This document shows, piece after piece, positions 7,857 through 17,121 of a DNA stretch of 64,000 nucleotides. The notes beneath the pieces were generated by a model that searched no databases, was not told the origin of the DNA, and was given only the letters and a program-made list of their open reading frames with translations. Source of the stretch: Candidatus Poribacteria bacterium (GTDB lineage Bacteria > Poribacteria > WGA-4E > WGA-3G); NCBI GenBank assembly GCA_028821605.1, contig JAPPFM010000053.1, forward strand, positions 124,001 to 188,000, written 5' to 3'. Positions within the stretch are counted from its first letter, which is position 1, and each line of letters starts with the position of its first letter. The position numbers and the translations under genes were made by a program.

Positions 7857-9026
7857 TTACCTGACCCCTGTCAAAATTTCAAATGTGAGTTGGTCCAATT
7901 TCTCGTATCCGAGTCCTTTTTGTGCAAGGGTGTCCGGTTCAAAGTCTATCTTTCTCAGTTTCCCAACGCTCTCAGCGTTATAGTTTGCCATGAGTGCTTC
8001 AAGTTCAGGATCGCGTGCTTGCAGTTCCGCGAGAATCCCTTGAATTTCCGCATCTTCGTTGAAACGGCGTGCTTTTTCCTTCAAAATCAGGTAGCTCCGC
8101 ATGCACCCTGCAGCGAAGTCCCAGACCCCTTGTTCATCTTCAGTGCGATACGCGTGGGCATCAAAGTGGCGGCTGCCATCCCAGTTCATGTCCTCAAGGA
8201 ATTTAACGAGGAAGAACGCACCTTTGATGTTTTCGGAACCGAAGCGCAGGTCTTGGTCGAAACGACTCATCTTCTGGTCATTGAGGTCGATGTGGAAGAG
8301 TTTACCGGATTCATAAGCTTGTGCGACACCGTGGAGAAAGCTTAACCCTGCCATAGTTTCATGGGCGAATTCGGGATTAACGCCGACCATTTCCGGGTAA
8401 TCAAGCGTTTCGATAAAGTGAAGCATGTGCCCTGTCGTTGGTAGGTAGATGTCGCCACGGGGTTCGTTCGGCTTTGCCTCAAGCGCAAATCGGAGATCAT
8501 ACCCTTGGTCTTTGACGTAGTGCGTGAAATAATTCATCGCCTCTCGATTCCACTTGACGGTATCCGGTCCGTTTTTAGAGGCATCTACTTCTGCGCCTTC
8601 GCGTCCACCCCAAAAGACGTAAATGGTCGCACCTAATTCCACACCGAGGTCGATAGCGTTCAAGGTTTTCTGGATTGCAAACGCTCGGACCTTCGGGTCA
8701 TTAGAGGTAAACGCACCGTCTTTGAAGATTGGGTGGTAAAAAAGATTCGTTGTCGCCATTGGCACTTTCATGTCGTGATCGGCGAGTGCCTTTTTGAATT
8801 CGCTGACAATGTTATCGCGTTCAACGGCTGTGGCATCGAAAGGAACAAGGTCGTTATCGTGTAAATTGACACCATAAGCGCCCAATTCGCTTAATTTTTG
8901 GACAGTGTATGTGGGTTTCAAGGGGGGCCTGACAACATCACCAAATGGGTCCCGTCCTGGGTTACCGACGGTCCACAATCCAAAGGTAAATTTATGTTCA
9001 GGCTTAGGCTGATACTGTTCTGACAT
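7857..9026 (-). CDS. xylA: xylose isomerase, class I (actinomycete-type)
   Basis: 389 residues, the short class I form. Interconverts D-xylose and D-xylulose. Active-site residues are all present: His56 and Asp59 (NLHDNDL), the WGGREG loop, Lys185 in [10 protein letters not shown], metal ligands Glu183, Glu219, His222 (NPEFAHE), Asp247 (FHIDLND), Asp257, Asp259 and Asp289 ([11 protein letters not shown]). These fall two residues after the well-studied Streptomyces numbering. AGGAG precedes the ATG. It has its own consensus promoter with a palindromic operator directly downstream, pointing to sugar-responsive control by an XylR/ROK-type repressor; no such regulator or xylulokinase is in the window. 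Confidence 0.97.
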   Translation of the reverse strand: MSEQYQPKPEHKFTFGLWTVGNPGRDPFGDVVRPPLKPTYTVQKLSELGAYGVNLHDNDLVPFDATAVERDNIVSEFKKALADHDMKVPMATTNLFYHPIFKDGAFTSNDPKVRAFAIQKTLNAIDLGVELGATIYVFWGGREGAEVDASKNGPDTVKWNREAMNYFTHYVKDQGYDLRFALEAKPNEPRGDIYLPTTGHMLHFIETLDYPEMVGVNPEFAHETMAGLSFLHGVAQAYESGKLFHIDLNDQKMSRFDQDLRFGSENIKGAFFLVKFLEDMNWDGSRHFDAHAYRTEDEQGVWDFAAGCMRSYLILKEKARRFNEDAEIQGILAELQARDPELEALMANYNAESVGKLRKIDFEPDTLAQKGLGYEKLDQLTFEILTGVR

Positions 9027-9059
9027 TCATTCACTCCTATTGTTTATTAATTTTGGTAA

Positions 9060-9073
9060 GTTAGTAAACTAAC
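9060..9073 (-). promoter_or_regulatory. palindromic operator in front of xylA
   Basis: Perfect inverted repeat GTTAGT-AA-ACTAAC, beginning six bases after the -10 box and so lying over the expected transcription start. The TTAGTTT/AAACTAA character resembles XylR (ROK family) operators of Bacillus-type xylose operons. Binding factor is inferred only. Confidence 0.65.
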
Positions 9074-9079
9074 ATTTAG

Positions 9080-9108
9080 ATTATACCATATTTGGCATAT
9101 TTTTGCAA
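9080..9108 (-). promoter_or_regulatory. sigma70-type promoter of xylA
   Basis: Minus strand: TTGCAA (9103-9108), 17-base spacer, TATAAT (9080-9085). Near-consensus boxes at ideal spacing, about 50 bases upstream of the xylA ATG. The gap from here to 9266 shows no gene or clear signal. Confidence 0.8.
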
Positions 9109-9266
9109 ATTCCTACCAATGCCTTCCTTTGGTTTCAAAGAAGGTGCTCTATTGGATGTGTCGTTGAGGTGCAAAAATGCTGGTTGGAAGATTGTGCTAT
9201 CGTCCTCAGAAAGTCGCTCCTACGGTCTACAACCTTAGGACGGAGGGACGCTTGTGTAAGAGCACG

Positions 9267-10595
9267 TTATGCATCAAGGTGTGTGGAAATCTGTTTCAGA
9301 ACGCCTTCATAGTCTGCTTCCAATTCAACTGGGGCATTTAGGTAACGGGGTGGTGGTTCATCGGGTGTGAAGTTGTGATATGCGACCTTGAAATCCGGAA
9401 ACTTGAGTCCGTTGGCTGTAGAGATAACGATGACCCTATCATCGGGGAGAATCTGTTTGCGCTTGACCATTTTTATGAGTACCGCTAATGCTACTCCGGT
9501 ATGTGGGCAGTTAAATAACCCTGTTCTATCCGCTTTCGCCGCAGCGTCCGCTAATTCCGCTTCTGTTGCCTGATCAACAATCCCATCGAACCGTCGCAGG
9601 GTTCGGATAGCGCGGTGGATTGAGACCGGGTTGCCGATCTGGATTGCTGTGGCTTGTGTAGATTGTGCTGTGATGGCGTGGAACTCCGTGAAATCTGTTT
9701 GATAACTTCGGTAGAGCGGATTTGCGCGTTCGGCTTGGGCACAAGCGATCCGCGGCAGTTTATCAATGATACCGAGTTCCAGCATCATTAGAAAGCCGAG
9801 TCCGAGTGCTGAGACGTTGCCGAGGTTACCCCCCGGAATGATAATCCAATCGGGTACTTCCCAATCGAACTGTTGCACGATCTCGATGCTAATCGTTTTC
9901 TGCCCTTCAATTCGGATAGAATTAATGGAGTTCGCAAGATAGAAATCTTTTCGAGCAGAGAGTTTTTGGACGATTTCCATACAGCCATCGAAATCGGTCT
10001 CAAGCGAAAGGGTCAACGCACCATTGGCGATGGGTTGGATGAGCTGCTCACGCGTAACCTTCTCTTTCGGTAAGAGAATTATTGCTGGGATACCTGCCGC
10101 AGAGGCGTACGCTGCCAAAGAGGCAGAGGTATCACCAGTAGAGGCACACATAACAGCGCGGAGGTCTCCAGACTCAGCCATAATCTGTTTTACCATTGAG
10201 ACCAGAACGGTCATACCAAGGTCTTTAAAGGAGCCAGTATGACTGTTACCGCACTGCTTAATCCATAGGTCGTTCAAGCCGAGTTGGGCACCGAGACGTT
10301 CTGCCCAGAATAGGTTGGTGCCACCCTCATACATAGAGATAATGTTGCCATCATCAATGTTTGGACAGACAAGTTCTTTTTTTCCCCATACACCGCTACC
10401 GTAGGGATATTGTGTCCGCATGTAACGGTGCTCAAAAAGCGATTTCCAGTCCGCAGCACTACGCTGTTTCAGCACATCTATGTCGTGTTGAACTTCTAAA
10501 AGCCCATCGCAGTTTTTGCACCGGTAGATAACTTCAGTGAGCGGATACGTTTCATCACATCCTTCGCTGCACTGGAACCATGCATTGTAGTTCAT
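9267..10595 (-). CDS. thrC: threonine synthase with N-terminal zinc ribbon
   Basis: 442 residues. PLP-dependent conversion of O-phosphohomoserine to threonine. The first 30 residues hold a zinc-ribbon Cys set (Cys9, Cys13, Cys26, Cys29), as in many bacterial and archaeal threonine synthases. The PLP lysine is Lys124 in HTGSFKDLG; the phosphate-binding loop is [12 protein letters not shown]; the [13 protein letters not shown] segment is also typical. Its ATG overlaps the stop of scpB by one base (TAATG), making coupling with scpB likely. No other threonine genes are nearby. Confidence 0.95.
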   Translation of the reverse strand: MNYNAWFQCSEGCDETYPLTEVIYRCKNCDGLLEVQHDIDVLKQRSAADWKSLFEHRYMRTQYPYGSGVWGKKELVCPNIDDGNIISMYEGGTNLFWAERLGAQLGLNDLWIKQCGNSHTGSFKDLGMTVLVSMVKQIMAESGDLRAVMCASTGDTSASLAAYASAAGIPAIILLPKEKVTREQLIQPIANGALTLSLETDFDGCMEIVQKLSARKDFYLANSINSIRIEGQKTISIEIVQQFDWEVPDWIIIPGGNLGNVSALGLGFLMMLELGIIDKLPRIACAQAERANPLYRSYQTDFTEFHAITAQSTQATAIQIGNPVSIHRAIRTLRRFDGIVDQATEAELADAAAKADRTGLFNCPHTGVALAVLIKMVKRKQILPDDRVIVISTANGLKFPDFKVAYHNFTPDEPPPRYLNAPVELEADYEGVLKQISTHLDA

Positions 10596-11233
10596 TATTC
10601 TGCGCTCTCCTCCATCATTTCTGGAAGTAGGCTTTCGGTAGGTTCGCTCACGTTAGGTGTGTTGAGGAGTTCGTCAATCTCATCGAGTGAAGGCAATTCA
10701 GAAGCATCCCTCAATCCGAATTGTTGGAGAAATTCGTCTGTGGTTGAGAAGAGGAGTGAGCGACCCGCTTTTCTACCTGCAATACAGACGAGTCCTTTTT
10801 CAAGGAGTGAGTTCAGGACGCTATCACTATTTACGCCGCGGAGTGCTGCGACATCAGCACGTGTGATAGGCTGCTTGTATGCAACGATTGCAAGCGTCTC
10901 TAAGGCAGACGGGGACAGCGTGACGCGAACTTGTCGAGTATAAAACTTCTGAATCCACTCCGCGTATTGTGGACACGTGCAAATTTGGTAGCCGTTTGCT
11001 ATTTCAACAAGGCGGAAACTGCGTCTCATTTCTTGATAGTCTTGGCGCAGGTCGTCGAGTTCTCTCCGGATAGCGCGCTTGTCTAACTCCGGCAGCACTG
11101 CTTGAAACTGGTCCACCGAAATTGGTTCGCTCGCGGCGAACAGAATCGCTTCCAAAATTGATTTAGGTTTTGGCATCGATATTGGGTCCGGTTCCTCTAC
11201 CGGATCGACAGGGGTAACATATTCAGAATCCAT
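10595..11233 (-). CDS. scpB: segregation and condensation protein B
   Basis: 212 residues. Winged-helix subunit that, with ScpA, joins SMC to compact and segregate chromosomes. Diagnostic segments: [36 protein letters not shown] and [20 protein letters not shown]-type second winged helix. Located ten bases after scpA and overlapping thrC. Acidic Pro-rich N-terminus (about 20 residues) and a Glu-rich tail flank the conserved core. Confidence 0.95.
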   Translation of the reverse strand: MDSEYVTPVDPVEEPDPISMPKPKSILEAILFAASEPISVDQFQAVLPELDKRAIRRELDDLRQDYQEMRRSFRLVEIANGYQICTCPQYAEWIQKFYTRQVRVTLSPSALETLAIVAYKQPITRADVAALRGVNSDSVLNSLLEKGLVCIAGRKAGRSLLFSTTDEFLQQFGLRDASELPSLDEIDELLNTPNVSEPTESLLPEMMEESAE

Positions 11234-11243
11234 AACAAAGTTC

Positions 11244-12074
11244 CTAATAGTCTCGTTCTTCTGAACGAGGATTTTCTACGATCGGAGGCGGTGCGATCTC
11301 GCGCTCAGACGCTTGATATTCCTGTTTAACGATATAAATGCTCTCGAAGTGGTCGGTTTGAACAGTGACGATTTTCCCTATCCGAATAAGTTCTAAAATG
11401 GCGAGGAACGTAACAATCCAATCCGCTTTGCTTGCGGATAACGGGAACAGTTCATCGAATAAGAGTTGATCTGCGCTCTCCAACTGCCTCTCTATGAAAG
11501 CAATTTTGTCTTCAACAGTGATTGTTTCTTCTTCGACTGTCTCATACATCTCTTCGGAGTCTACCTCCGCAACCCGGTCATTTATAGTCTTGAAAGCGGT
11601 AAGCAGATCAAACAGCGTCGCTTTAATCTCGAAAGAACGCGTCCCATCTAAATCGGCATGCAATTTAGGACTTCTGTTATAGACCCATGTCTGCCGCTCG
11701 GCGTAAACATCGAGAACTTGGGCAGCCTCTTTAAACTGTTTGTACTCTAGAAGTTGTTTAACAAGTTGCTCTTGGTCGCCGATTGCGTGTTCGGTACTTG
11801 GAGTGAGTTGCGGAAGAATGCTCTGCGATTTAATATGCAGAAGTGTCGCTGCCATCACCAAAAATTCGGATGCTACATCAAGATCCAACTGCTCCATTAA
11901 ATTGACATATTCCAGATACCGATCCGTGATTTGCGCAATCTGAATATCGTAGATATCCATCTCTTCTTTCTGAATCAGATGGAGAAGCAAATCTAATGGT
12001 CCTTCAAAACCATCTAATTTCACGGAGTACATCGGGACTGTAGCGTCAGAAGTTGGAGTCGTTTCAGGTAACAT
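11244..12074 (-). CDS. scpA: segregation and condensation protein A
   Basis: 276 residues. Kleisin subunit of the SMC-ScpAB complex. The family opening YSVKLDGFEGPLDLLLHLIQ is at residues 16-35, followed by EEMDIYDIQIAQITDRYLEY and EFLVMAATLLHIKSQSILP. The C-terminal winged helix that contacts SMC is represented by FLAILELIRIGKIVTVQ. Ribosome site weak (A-rich). Lies between the M50 protease and scpB in a leftward operon. Confidence 0.95.
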   Translation of the reverse strand: MLPETTPTSDATVPMYSVKLDGFEGPLDLLLHLIQKEEMDIYDIQIAQITDRYLEYVNLMEQLDLDVASEFLVMAATLLHIKSQSILPQLTPSTEHAIGDQEQLVKQLLEYKQFKEAAQVLDVYAERQTWVYNRSPKLHADLDGTRSFEIKATLFDLLTAFKTINDRVAEVDSEEMYETVEEETITVEDKIAFIERQLESADQLLFDELFPLSASKADWIVTFLAILELIRIGKIVTVQTDHFESIYIVKQEYQASEREIAPPPIVENPRSEERDY

Positions 12075-12145
12075 TTTTATTTTTTTTACTCAACGTAGTC
12101 TCTGTGGTATTTATGGATATGTTTAAGGTAGAGCGATAATTTTTT

Positions 12146-12829
12146 CTATCGTAGACCCACGATTTCTGCTATCAGATTGAGCGTGCCGTAACTGACATCA
12201 CCAAGGAAATTGAACACAATGTTTGGTATACCGAGGATACTCGGCAGAAAAATAAGGCACATCAGAATCGGCATGCCATACGGACTCAATTTTTCAAACT
12301 GGAATGCTGCTTCTCTCGGGAGCAAACCTCTCACAACACTGAAACCGTCTAACGGAAAAAGTGGGAGCATATTGAATGCCGCGAGAAACACACTAATCAA
12401 TGCTGTAATAATGACTTGTCTGTTAATTTCATCATGTAGTGGAGATTGACGTGGATTAAAGCCTGTAAATTCCAATACTATACTAAGTGCTCCCAGAATC
12501 ACGAAAGTGAGAACGATATTCATGAAAGGTCCCGCCGCTGCGATTAACATCAGGTCTCTTCTTGGGTTTTTCAAATTGTAAGGGTTAACCGGCACCGGTT
12601 TTGCCCAGCCGAAGAAACCGCCCCCAAAAAGTGTACCGAGCAGCGGGAGGATGAGTGTGCCAATAACATCGATATGTACACCCGGATTCAATGACATCCG
12701 TCCTTGATCGCGCGCTGTCGGATCTCCTAACATATCTGCTGATTTGGCGTGTCCCCACTCGTGAAAGGTTAACAGAATAATGAACTGGGTAACTCTAAGG
12801 ATTGCTACATAAGGATCGAAATTAGACAT
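12146..12829 (-). CDS. site-2 protease family (M50) membrane metalloprotease
   Basis: 227 residues, about five membrane segments. Zinc motif HEWGH at residues 23-27 within a membrane helix; third ligand region NMLPLFPLDGFSVVRGLLP. This is the compact type without PDZ domain, as found next to scpA/scpB in many bacteria, which supports a role in intramembrane proteolysis of a still unknown substrate. Upstream is the CCA-adding enzyme gene on the same strand. Confidence 0.9.
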   Translation of the reverse strand: MSNFDPYVAILRVTQFIILLTFHEWGHAKSADMLGDPTARDQGRMSLNPGVHIDVIGTLILPLLGTLFGGGFFGWAKPVPVNPYNLKNPRRDLMLIAAAGPFMNIVLTFVILGALSIVLEFTGFNPRQSPLHDEINRQVIITALISVFLAAFNMLPLFPLDGFSVVRGLLPREAAFQFEKLSPYGMPILMCLIFLPSILGIPNIVFNFLGDVSYGTLNLIAEIVGLR

Positions 12830-12863
12830 TATCTATTTGGCACCGCTTGCAAGCCAAATCTTG

Positions 12864-14303
12864 CTATACAAAAGTCCGTAAGCGGGAATATGCCTCCTCT
12901 TTTTTTGTAATTTCTCCGTCTAATTGTGCCGCGAACAGTTTCCAAAGTTGAGTTTCAAAATTCTTGCTCGGTTTTTCCCCCAAGGTAATCAAGTCTTTTC
13001 CTGTGATAAGGGGTTCAATCTTTCGCAGAACAAGAAGGTAGTCTTTTATTTTTTCTCTTTTCCATTTCGGCAGGTTCGTATTTACATAGCCGAGTGCCAA
13101 TGCTTCGGTCGGATAAGGTCTGAGCAATTGATAGATTTCGCTCGGTTTTGCTATCTCCTTCAAAGGCGCAAGTGTTTGTTCCAACTCTCTATAGGCAGTG
13201 AGTGGCGTTTGCACTCGATAGAGATTCCCGTTTTCACATACATAGGTTGCAGCGTTATCTGTATCAAAAATACTCCATTTTCCTTTTTGATATTCGATAG
13301 ACGCGTTCTCTGATAGCGGAATTCCGAGTTTCGCAAAGGCAGCGTGTGTCACTTTTTCGAGAGATACCTGATGTTTTGCAGCCTTCGCTCGGCTTATGAG
13401 TCGTTGAAGTTGATGCTCCAGTACGAGTTTTAAACTAAGTGCCTCAATCTGATAGATTGGGGTTCCAGTTCCTAAAAATGCCATCCAGCGCACGAGTTCA
13501 GACCGAAATTCTTCACCCGCAAGATGTGCTGATGCCCAAGTTATTGCCTGTTCTGCCTTCTTAAAATCGCATGCAAACATCGTTGATATATTCCACCCTT
13601 CAGAGATAGTTTTCCATACGTCGAGTCGTGTAAGAAGTTCTATCATCTTTGGTGCGTTCTGCTCAAGGAGTAACCTGTCAATTTCGTTCCGTATCCGTTC
13701 ACCGCTGAGCTGTGCTAATACAGGTAGTGCTTTCTGAATCAGGCCTGTGTCGGTTTCAGCGATACGAAAACCGTAGCGTCCGGCATACCGAGCAGCACGA
13801 AAAATACGCGTCGGATCGTCTATGAAACTCTGTTTGTGGAGTACCCGAACGATACCGGATTTAAGGTCTTCTAATCCGCCGGTCTTATCGACGATGGCAC
13901 CGAAGGTACTTGTATCTAAACGCATTGCAAGCGCATTGATTGAAAAATCCCGCCGGTGTAAATCGTCCGTAATCGTCCCGCTTTGCACTATAGGTAACGT
14001 GCCCGCGTCTTGATAAGTTTCACGGCGTGCCGTCACGAAGTCCACTTTCGGAAGGTCAACATTTTCAGGTGTGACGGTTGCGGTGCCGAATTGTGGATGG
14101 ACCTCTAATGTCCCGTTCCACCGATCACACATAGCATTTGCAACTCGGACTGCGTCTCCTTCTACAACGATGTCAATGTCAAGACTCGGTCTTTCGAGCA
14201 GTAGGTCGCGGACGAATCCGCCGACAAGGTAGGTCCCCTTTCCACCTACTTCACCGATTTCATGTAACAGGTTTAAGATCGGTTCAGGGATATTAGGTGT
14301 CAT
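12864..14303 (-). CDS. CCA tRNA nucleotidyltransferase / poly(A) polymerase family
   Basis: About 479 residues from ATG 14303 (MTPNIPEP). The frame extends to a GTG at 14396 inside the preceding gene, but the added residues are not family-like. Nucleotidyltransferase head: YLVGGFVRDLLLERP and the catalytic DxD (Asp42, Asp44) in SLDIDIVVEGD; then HRRDFSINALA, IRVLHK-type VRVLHKQSFIDDPTRIFRAARY, and the ERIRNEIDRLLLE RNA-binding neck. Adds or repairs the 3' CCA of tRNAs. Class II architecture with a long C-terminal region; whether it does CCA, A or poly(A) addition cannot be told from sequence alone. Confidence 0.9.
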   Translation of the reverse strand: MTPNIPEPILNLLHEIGEVGGKGTYLVGGFVRDLLLERPSLDIDIVVEGDAVRVANAMCDRWNGTLEVHPQFGTATVTPENVDLPKVDFVTARRETYQDAGTLPIVQSGTITDDLHRRDFSINALAMRLDTSTFGAIVDKTGGLEDLKSGIVRVLHKQSFIDDPTRIFRAARYAGRYGFRIAETDTGLIQKALPVLAQLSGERIRNEIDRLLLEQNAPKMIELLTRLDVWKTISEGWNISTMFACDFKKAEQAITWASAHLAGEEFRSELVRWMAFLGTGTPIYQIEALSLKLVLEHQLQRLISRAKAAKHQVSLEKVTHAAFAKLGIPLSENASIEYQKGKWSIFDTDNAATYVCENGNLYRVQTPLTAYRELEQTLAPLKEIAKPSEIYQLLRPYPTEALALGYVNTNLPKWKREKIKDYLLVLRKIEPLITGKDLITLGEKPSKNFETQLWKLFAAQLDGEITKKEEAYSRLRTFV

Positions 14304-14376
14304 TTTTTTTGGAATCAAATGAGGTTGCCGTGTTGTAATCCTGTCTGAAGGAGAAGTATATCTATCTCTAACTTTC

Positions 14377-15057
14377 CTATACAAACGCGAACACACGTGT
14401 CGGTGCCCCGGAACTCCGTGCTAATTTCAACGGCGCAATGACGACATAGAAATGCGTCGGTAGTTGGCTCAGATTACACAAATCCTCAACGTGCGGGATA
14501 CCGGCTCCGAGAAAAACGAGATGTGCTGGAGGTAAGCCATCGTGTAAGGGTGGATGTCCCGCCACCGAGTCAATACTACATGCGTCCGTTCCGATAACCT
14601 TTATACCTTTTTCGACGAGGAGTTCAGCAGCGTCTTCACTGAAGCCGATCCACTCTCGATTAAATCTGTCCTGATAGACAAATCTGTCCATCCCTGTCCG
14701 CATAAAAACGATGCTGCTTTCTGGAATCTCACCATTTTCGGCTATCCACGCCTTAATATCTTCAGTGGTCACTGCGTCGTTCGGTTTTTTGATCGCAGAA
14801 AAGTCCATCAACACAGCGTGTCCGGTCAGTTTCTCCTTCGGAATCTCGGCGATAGTTGCACCACCCGGATACATTAAACACGGAGCATCCATGTGAGTAG
14901 AGTAGTGTCCAGATGTGTCAATACGGCTTTCAAAATAGCCATCTTTTTCCAACGTCGCTTGGTCATAAATTTTGGCAGGATCAATCGGCAGCTCACATGG
15001 ACTATTTTCATCGACCACATAAGACAGATCCAGCACGTTTTGAAAGTCAAGGTGCAT
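14377..15057 (-). CDS. cyclase-family (kynurenine formamidase-like) metal hydrolase
   Basis: 226 residues. Signature HYSTHMDAP at 51-59 supplies metal ligands His51, His55 and Asp57, equivalent to the HxGTHxDxP of the PF04199 cyclase family; GTDACSIDSVAGHPPLHDGL is the second conserved block. Members hydrolyse formylkynurenine or related amides/lactones; no tryptophan-degradation genes are nearby, so the substrate is open. Own promoter upstream; followed by the CCA-adding enzyme. Confidence 0.85.
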   Translation of the reverse strand: MHLDFQNVLDLSYVVDENSPCELPIDPAKIYDQATLEKDGYFESRIDTSGHYSTHMDAPCLMYPGGATIAEIPKEKLTGHAVLMDFSAIKKPNDAVTTEDIKAWIAENGEIPESSIVFMRTGMDRFVYQDRFNREWIGFSEDAAELLVEKGIKVIGTDACSIDSVAGHPPLHDGLPPAHLVFLGAGIPHVEDLCNLSQLPTHFYVVIAPLKLARSSGAPTRVFAFV

Positions 15058-15112
15058 TTTATTGTGTTTCTCCTTCCTACAAACATCTCGCCCTTACGAG
15101 GCTATGATATGT

Positions 15113-15141
15113 AGTATAACATATCCCCTTGAATTATTCAA
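15113..15141 (-). promoter_or_regulatory. probable promoter of the cyclase-family gene
   Basis: Minus strand: TTGAAT (15136-15141), 17-base spacer, TATACT (15113-15118), about 55 bases before the start codon. Moderate match to consensus. Confidence 0.5.
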
Positions 15142-15248
15142 ATAAATCGTGTTGACAAATAGAGGTTTCGGTTTCTGTTAACCAGAGAAAAGTGCATCCC
15201 ATTTTGTGTATTAGGTGAGTGAACTATTTCGTGATTTAAGGAAAACGT

Positions 15249-16138
15249 ATGCACCATAAAATCATTTACAGACATTGGCAACCCGGCGACGATGACGCAA
15301 TTTTGGAGTTGTTTTTGCAAGACGAACAATTTGGTATTACCAAAGACTATTATGAAAAGAAGTTTAGCGGTCCAGATCTTGAACCGGAAGGTATTCGTTT
15401 GGCATTAGTCGGTGGAAGGGTTGTTGGACATGTATTTGGCTCGCAGACGTACTTATTTGTTGAGGGGAGGAGTCAGGATTTTGGGATGGTAACAGTCATG
15501 TTTGTTGCACCCGACATGCGCCGTCAAGGTATCGCAACGCGCTTGATGCGGGACCTAAATGCATACTTTGAGAAAAAAGGTATCGCGGAGGCATTCTCTA
15601 TGTAGAGACTCCAGAAGCCTATCGGTTGTATTGGAGGGTTGGATATCAGGAGGTTACCAGAGAGTTGCGAACAGAACTCTCACCACGTCCAAATTCCTCT
15701 CACCTCAAATGGACAGAGGTAACCCCTGAAGATTTCGATATCTTGCATCAAATTAAAAAGAGATGGGCAAGCCAGAATTTTCCAGTTTATTGGAATGATA
15801 AATACCCGGAGGTGCATCAATACAATATCAAGCAATACCGCGCTTTACGTCGCGGAGCAAACGTCGTCGGTTATGCGAAATGGGATGAACCCTCAGTACA
15901 TCGCCCACGAGGATTAATTCAGGACCCAATGGTGCCAGACGAAGATCCGATGGAAGTTGCTATATCCGTGCAGGCAGCGATTTCCGCACCGCGCGCATGG
16001 CAAACTGCTGTCGGAAGTAGATATGAAGACCCACTTCACTCACTCGGTTATACACTTGAACCGACAGAATGGGTGGATATGCTGTTCTCCATTGGTCCCG
16101 GGATTGATTGGACGAAACTTGCCCGAACCTTTTGGTAG
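15249..16138 (+). pseudogene. GNAT N-acetyltransferase gene interrupted by one frameshift
   Basis: From ATG 15249 the frame encodes a normal GNAT core (HWQPGDDDAILELFLQDEQF; acetyl-CoA loop FVAPDMRRQGIATRLM), then hits TAG at 15603. The next frame continues the same protein without a gap: YVETPEAYRLYWRVGYQEVT, the expected end of a GNAT domain, followed by a further 150 residues to 16138. One base is missing near 15597-15599. Joined, it is about 296 residues with a second C-terminal domain (SHLKWTEVTPEDFDIL...). No slippery heptamer is present, so programmed frameshifting is unlikely; a recent mutation or an assembly error is more likely. Confidence 0.8.
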
Positions 16139-16167
16139 TAGAAGGCTAAATACTACTGATTCTACGG

Positions 16168-16935
16168 TTAGGCATCTTTAAAGTAATCCAATACAGTGTT
16201 ATGCAAAACCCCATTCGTTGCTACGAGTGACGCAGTCTCTTTCGTAATGGGTTGCCCCTGTATATCTGTCACCTTTCCACCGCCTTCCTGCACGATAACG
16301 GTGATGGCAGCGATGTCCCAAATACTAATCGCCGCTTCAACGACTGCATCCGCTCTTGCAGAAGCCACGAGATGATACATGTAGAAGTCGCCGAATCCTC
16401 TGGTACGTGCAGTGTCATTGATAAGGTTGTAAATACCTGGGAAGGTGCCTTTTTCTACAAACCACTTCAGCCCGCCGTGGCATACCATTGCGTCTTCGGG
16501 GTGTGTTACACTGGAAACGGTTATCGGTTCGCCGTTCAGGAAAGCACCCTCGCCTGCTTCCGCGTAAAGAAGTTCGTTCAGAAGCGGCGCATTGGAAACG
16601 CCGAGGATAAGTTCATCACCTTTCATCAGGGCAATCTGTGTGCCGAAAATCGGGATTTTACGAATGTAGTTTTTAGTGGCATCAATTGGGTCGATGATCC
16701 AGACATAAGGTGAATCTCCTTCTTCGATTCCGTATTCCTCGCCTAAGAATCCGTGGTCTGGAAATGCTTGTTTGATGGTTTCACGGATGACTTTTTCCGC
16801 GCCTCTATCGGCAAGCGTGACTGGCGTTTCATCGGCTTTCATTTCAACCTCTATATCACCAGTGTAGTAAGCGGTGATAATTTCTTCGGCATTTTTGGCT
16901 GCTTCTAAGGCAACCGTTAAAAATTGACTGGGCAT
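16168..16935 (-). CDS. inositol monophosphatase-family phosphatase, HisN-like
   Basis: 255 residues. Mg-dependent phosphatase motifs: GEEYG (around 70), WIIDPIDATKNY, with Ala in place of the usual Gly after the second Asp, and SIWDIAAITVIVQEGGG. The segment TRGFGDFYMYHLVASARADAVVE resembles the histidinol-phosphatase (HisN) branch more than inositol monophosphatases. Likely a cytoplasmic phosphomonoesterase; histidinol phosphate is the leading guess. AAGGAA ribosome site. Downstream genes are convergent. Confidence 0.8.
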   Translation of the reverse strand: MPSQFLTVALEAAKNAEEIITAYYTGDIEVEMKADETPVTLADRGAEKVIRETIKQAFPDHGFLGEEYGIEEGDSPYVWIIDPIDATKNYIRKIPIFGTQIALMKGDELILGVSNAPLLNELLYAEAGEGAFLNGEPITVSSVTHPEDAMVCHGGLKWFVEKGTFPGIYNLINDTARTRGFGDFYMYHLVASARADAVVEAAISIWDIAAITVIVQEGGGKVTDIQGQPITKETASLVATNGVLHNTVLDYFKDA

Positions 16936-16974
16936 ATTTTAATTATTCCTTGCGGTTCGGTCAGGTAAATTTGA

Positions 16975-17080
16975 TAACTGAAGTGCCTTTACGTAGATCT
17001 GAAGAAATCCGCAGAAACACCCAAGCAAAGACCCCAAGCAAAACCCCTCCGCTATGCGTACGGGCTACGCGTTTAGGTTT
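16975..17080. repeat. dispersed intergenic repeat
   Basis: Contains GAAATCCGCAGAAACACCC followed by AAGCAAAGACCCCAAGCAAA, nearly matching 63835-63875 (GAAATCCGCAGAAATACCC...), then CCTCCGCTATGCGTACGGGC, matching the piece near 7751. It fills the gap between the phosphatase and the DCC/LMF fusion gene. Non-coding; a short frame across it is not credible. Confidence 0.65.
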
Positions 17081-17121
17081 GAACACCTCTTTACCGATTG
17101 CTGATTGCCAGCTGCCATATT

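Noticed and set aside
9103-9312. 69-residue plus-strand frame between xylA and thrC
   Set aside because: Overlaps the xylA promoter and the end of thrC on the other strand; no ribosome site or motif.
15590-15630. Programmed ribosomal frameshift in the GNAT gene
   Set aside because: TTCTCTATG is not a slippery sequence and there is no stimulating structure; mutation or assembly error is simpler.
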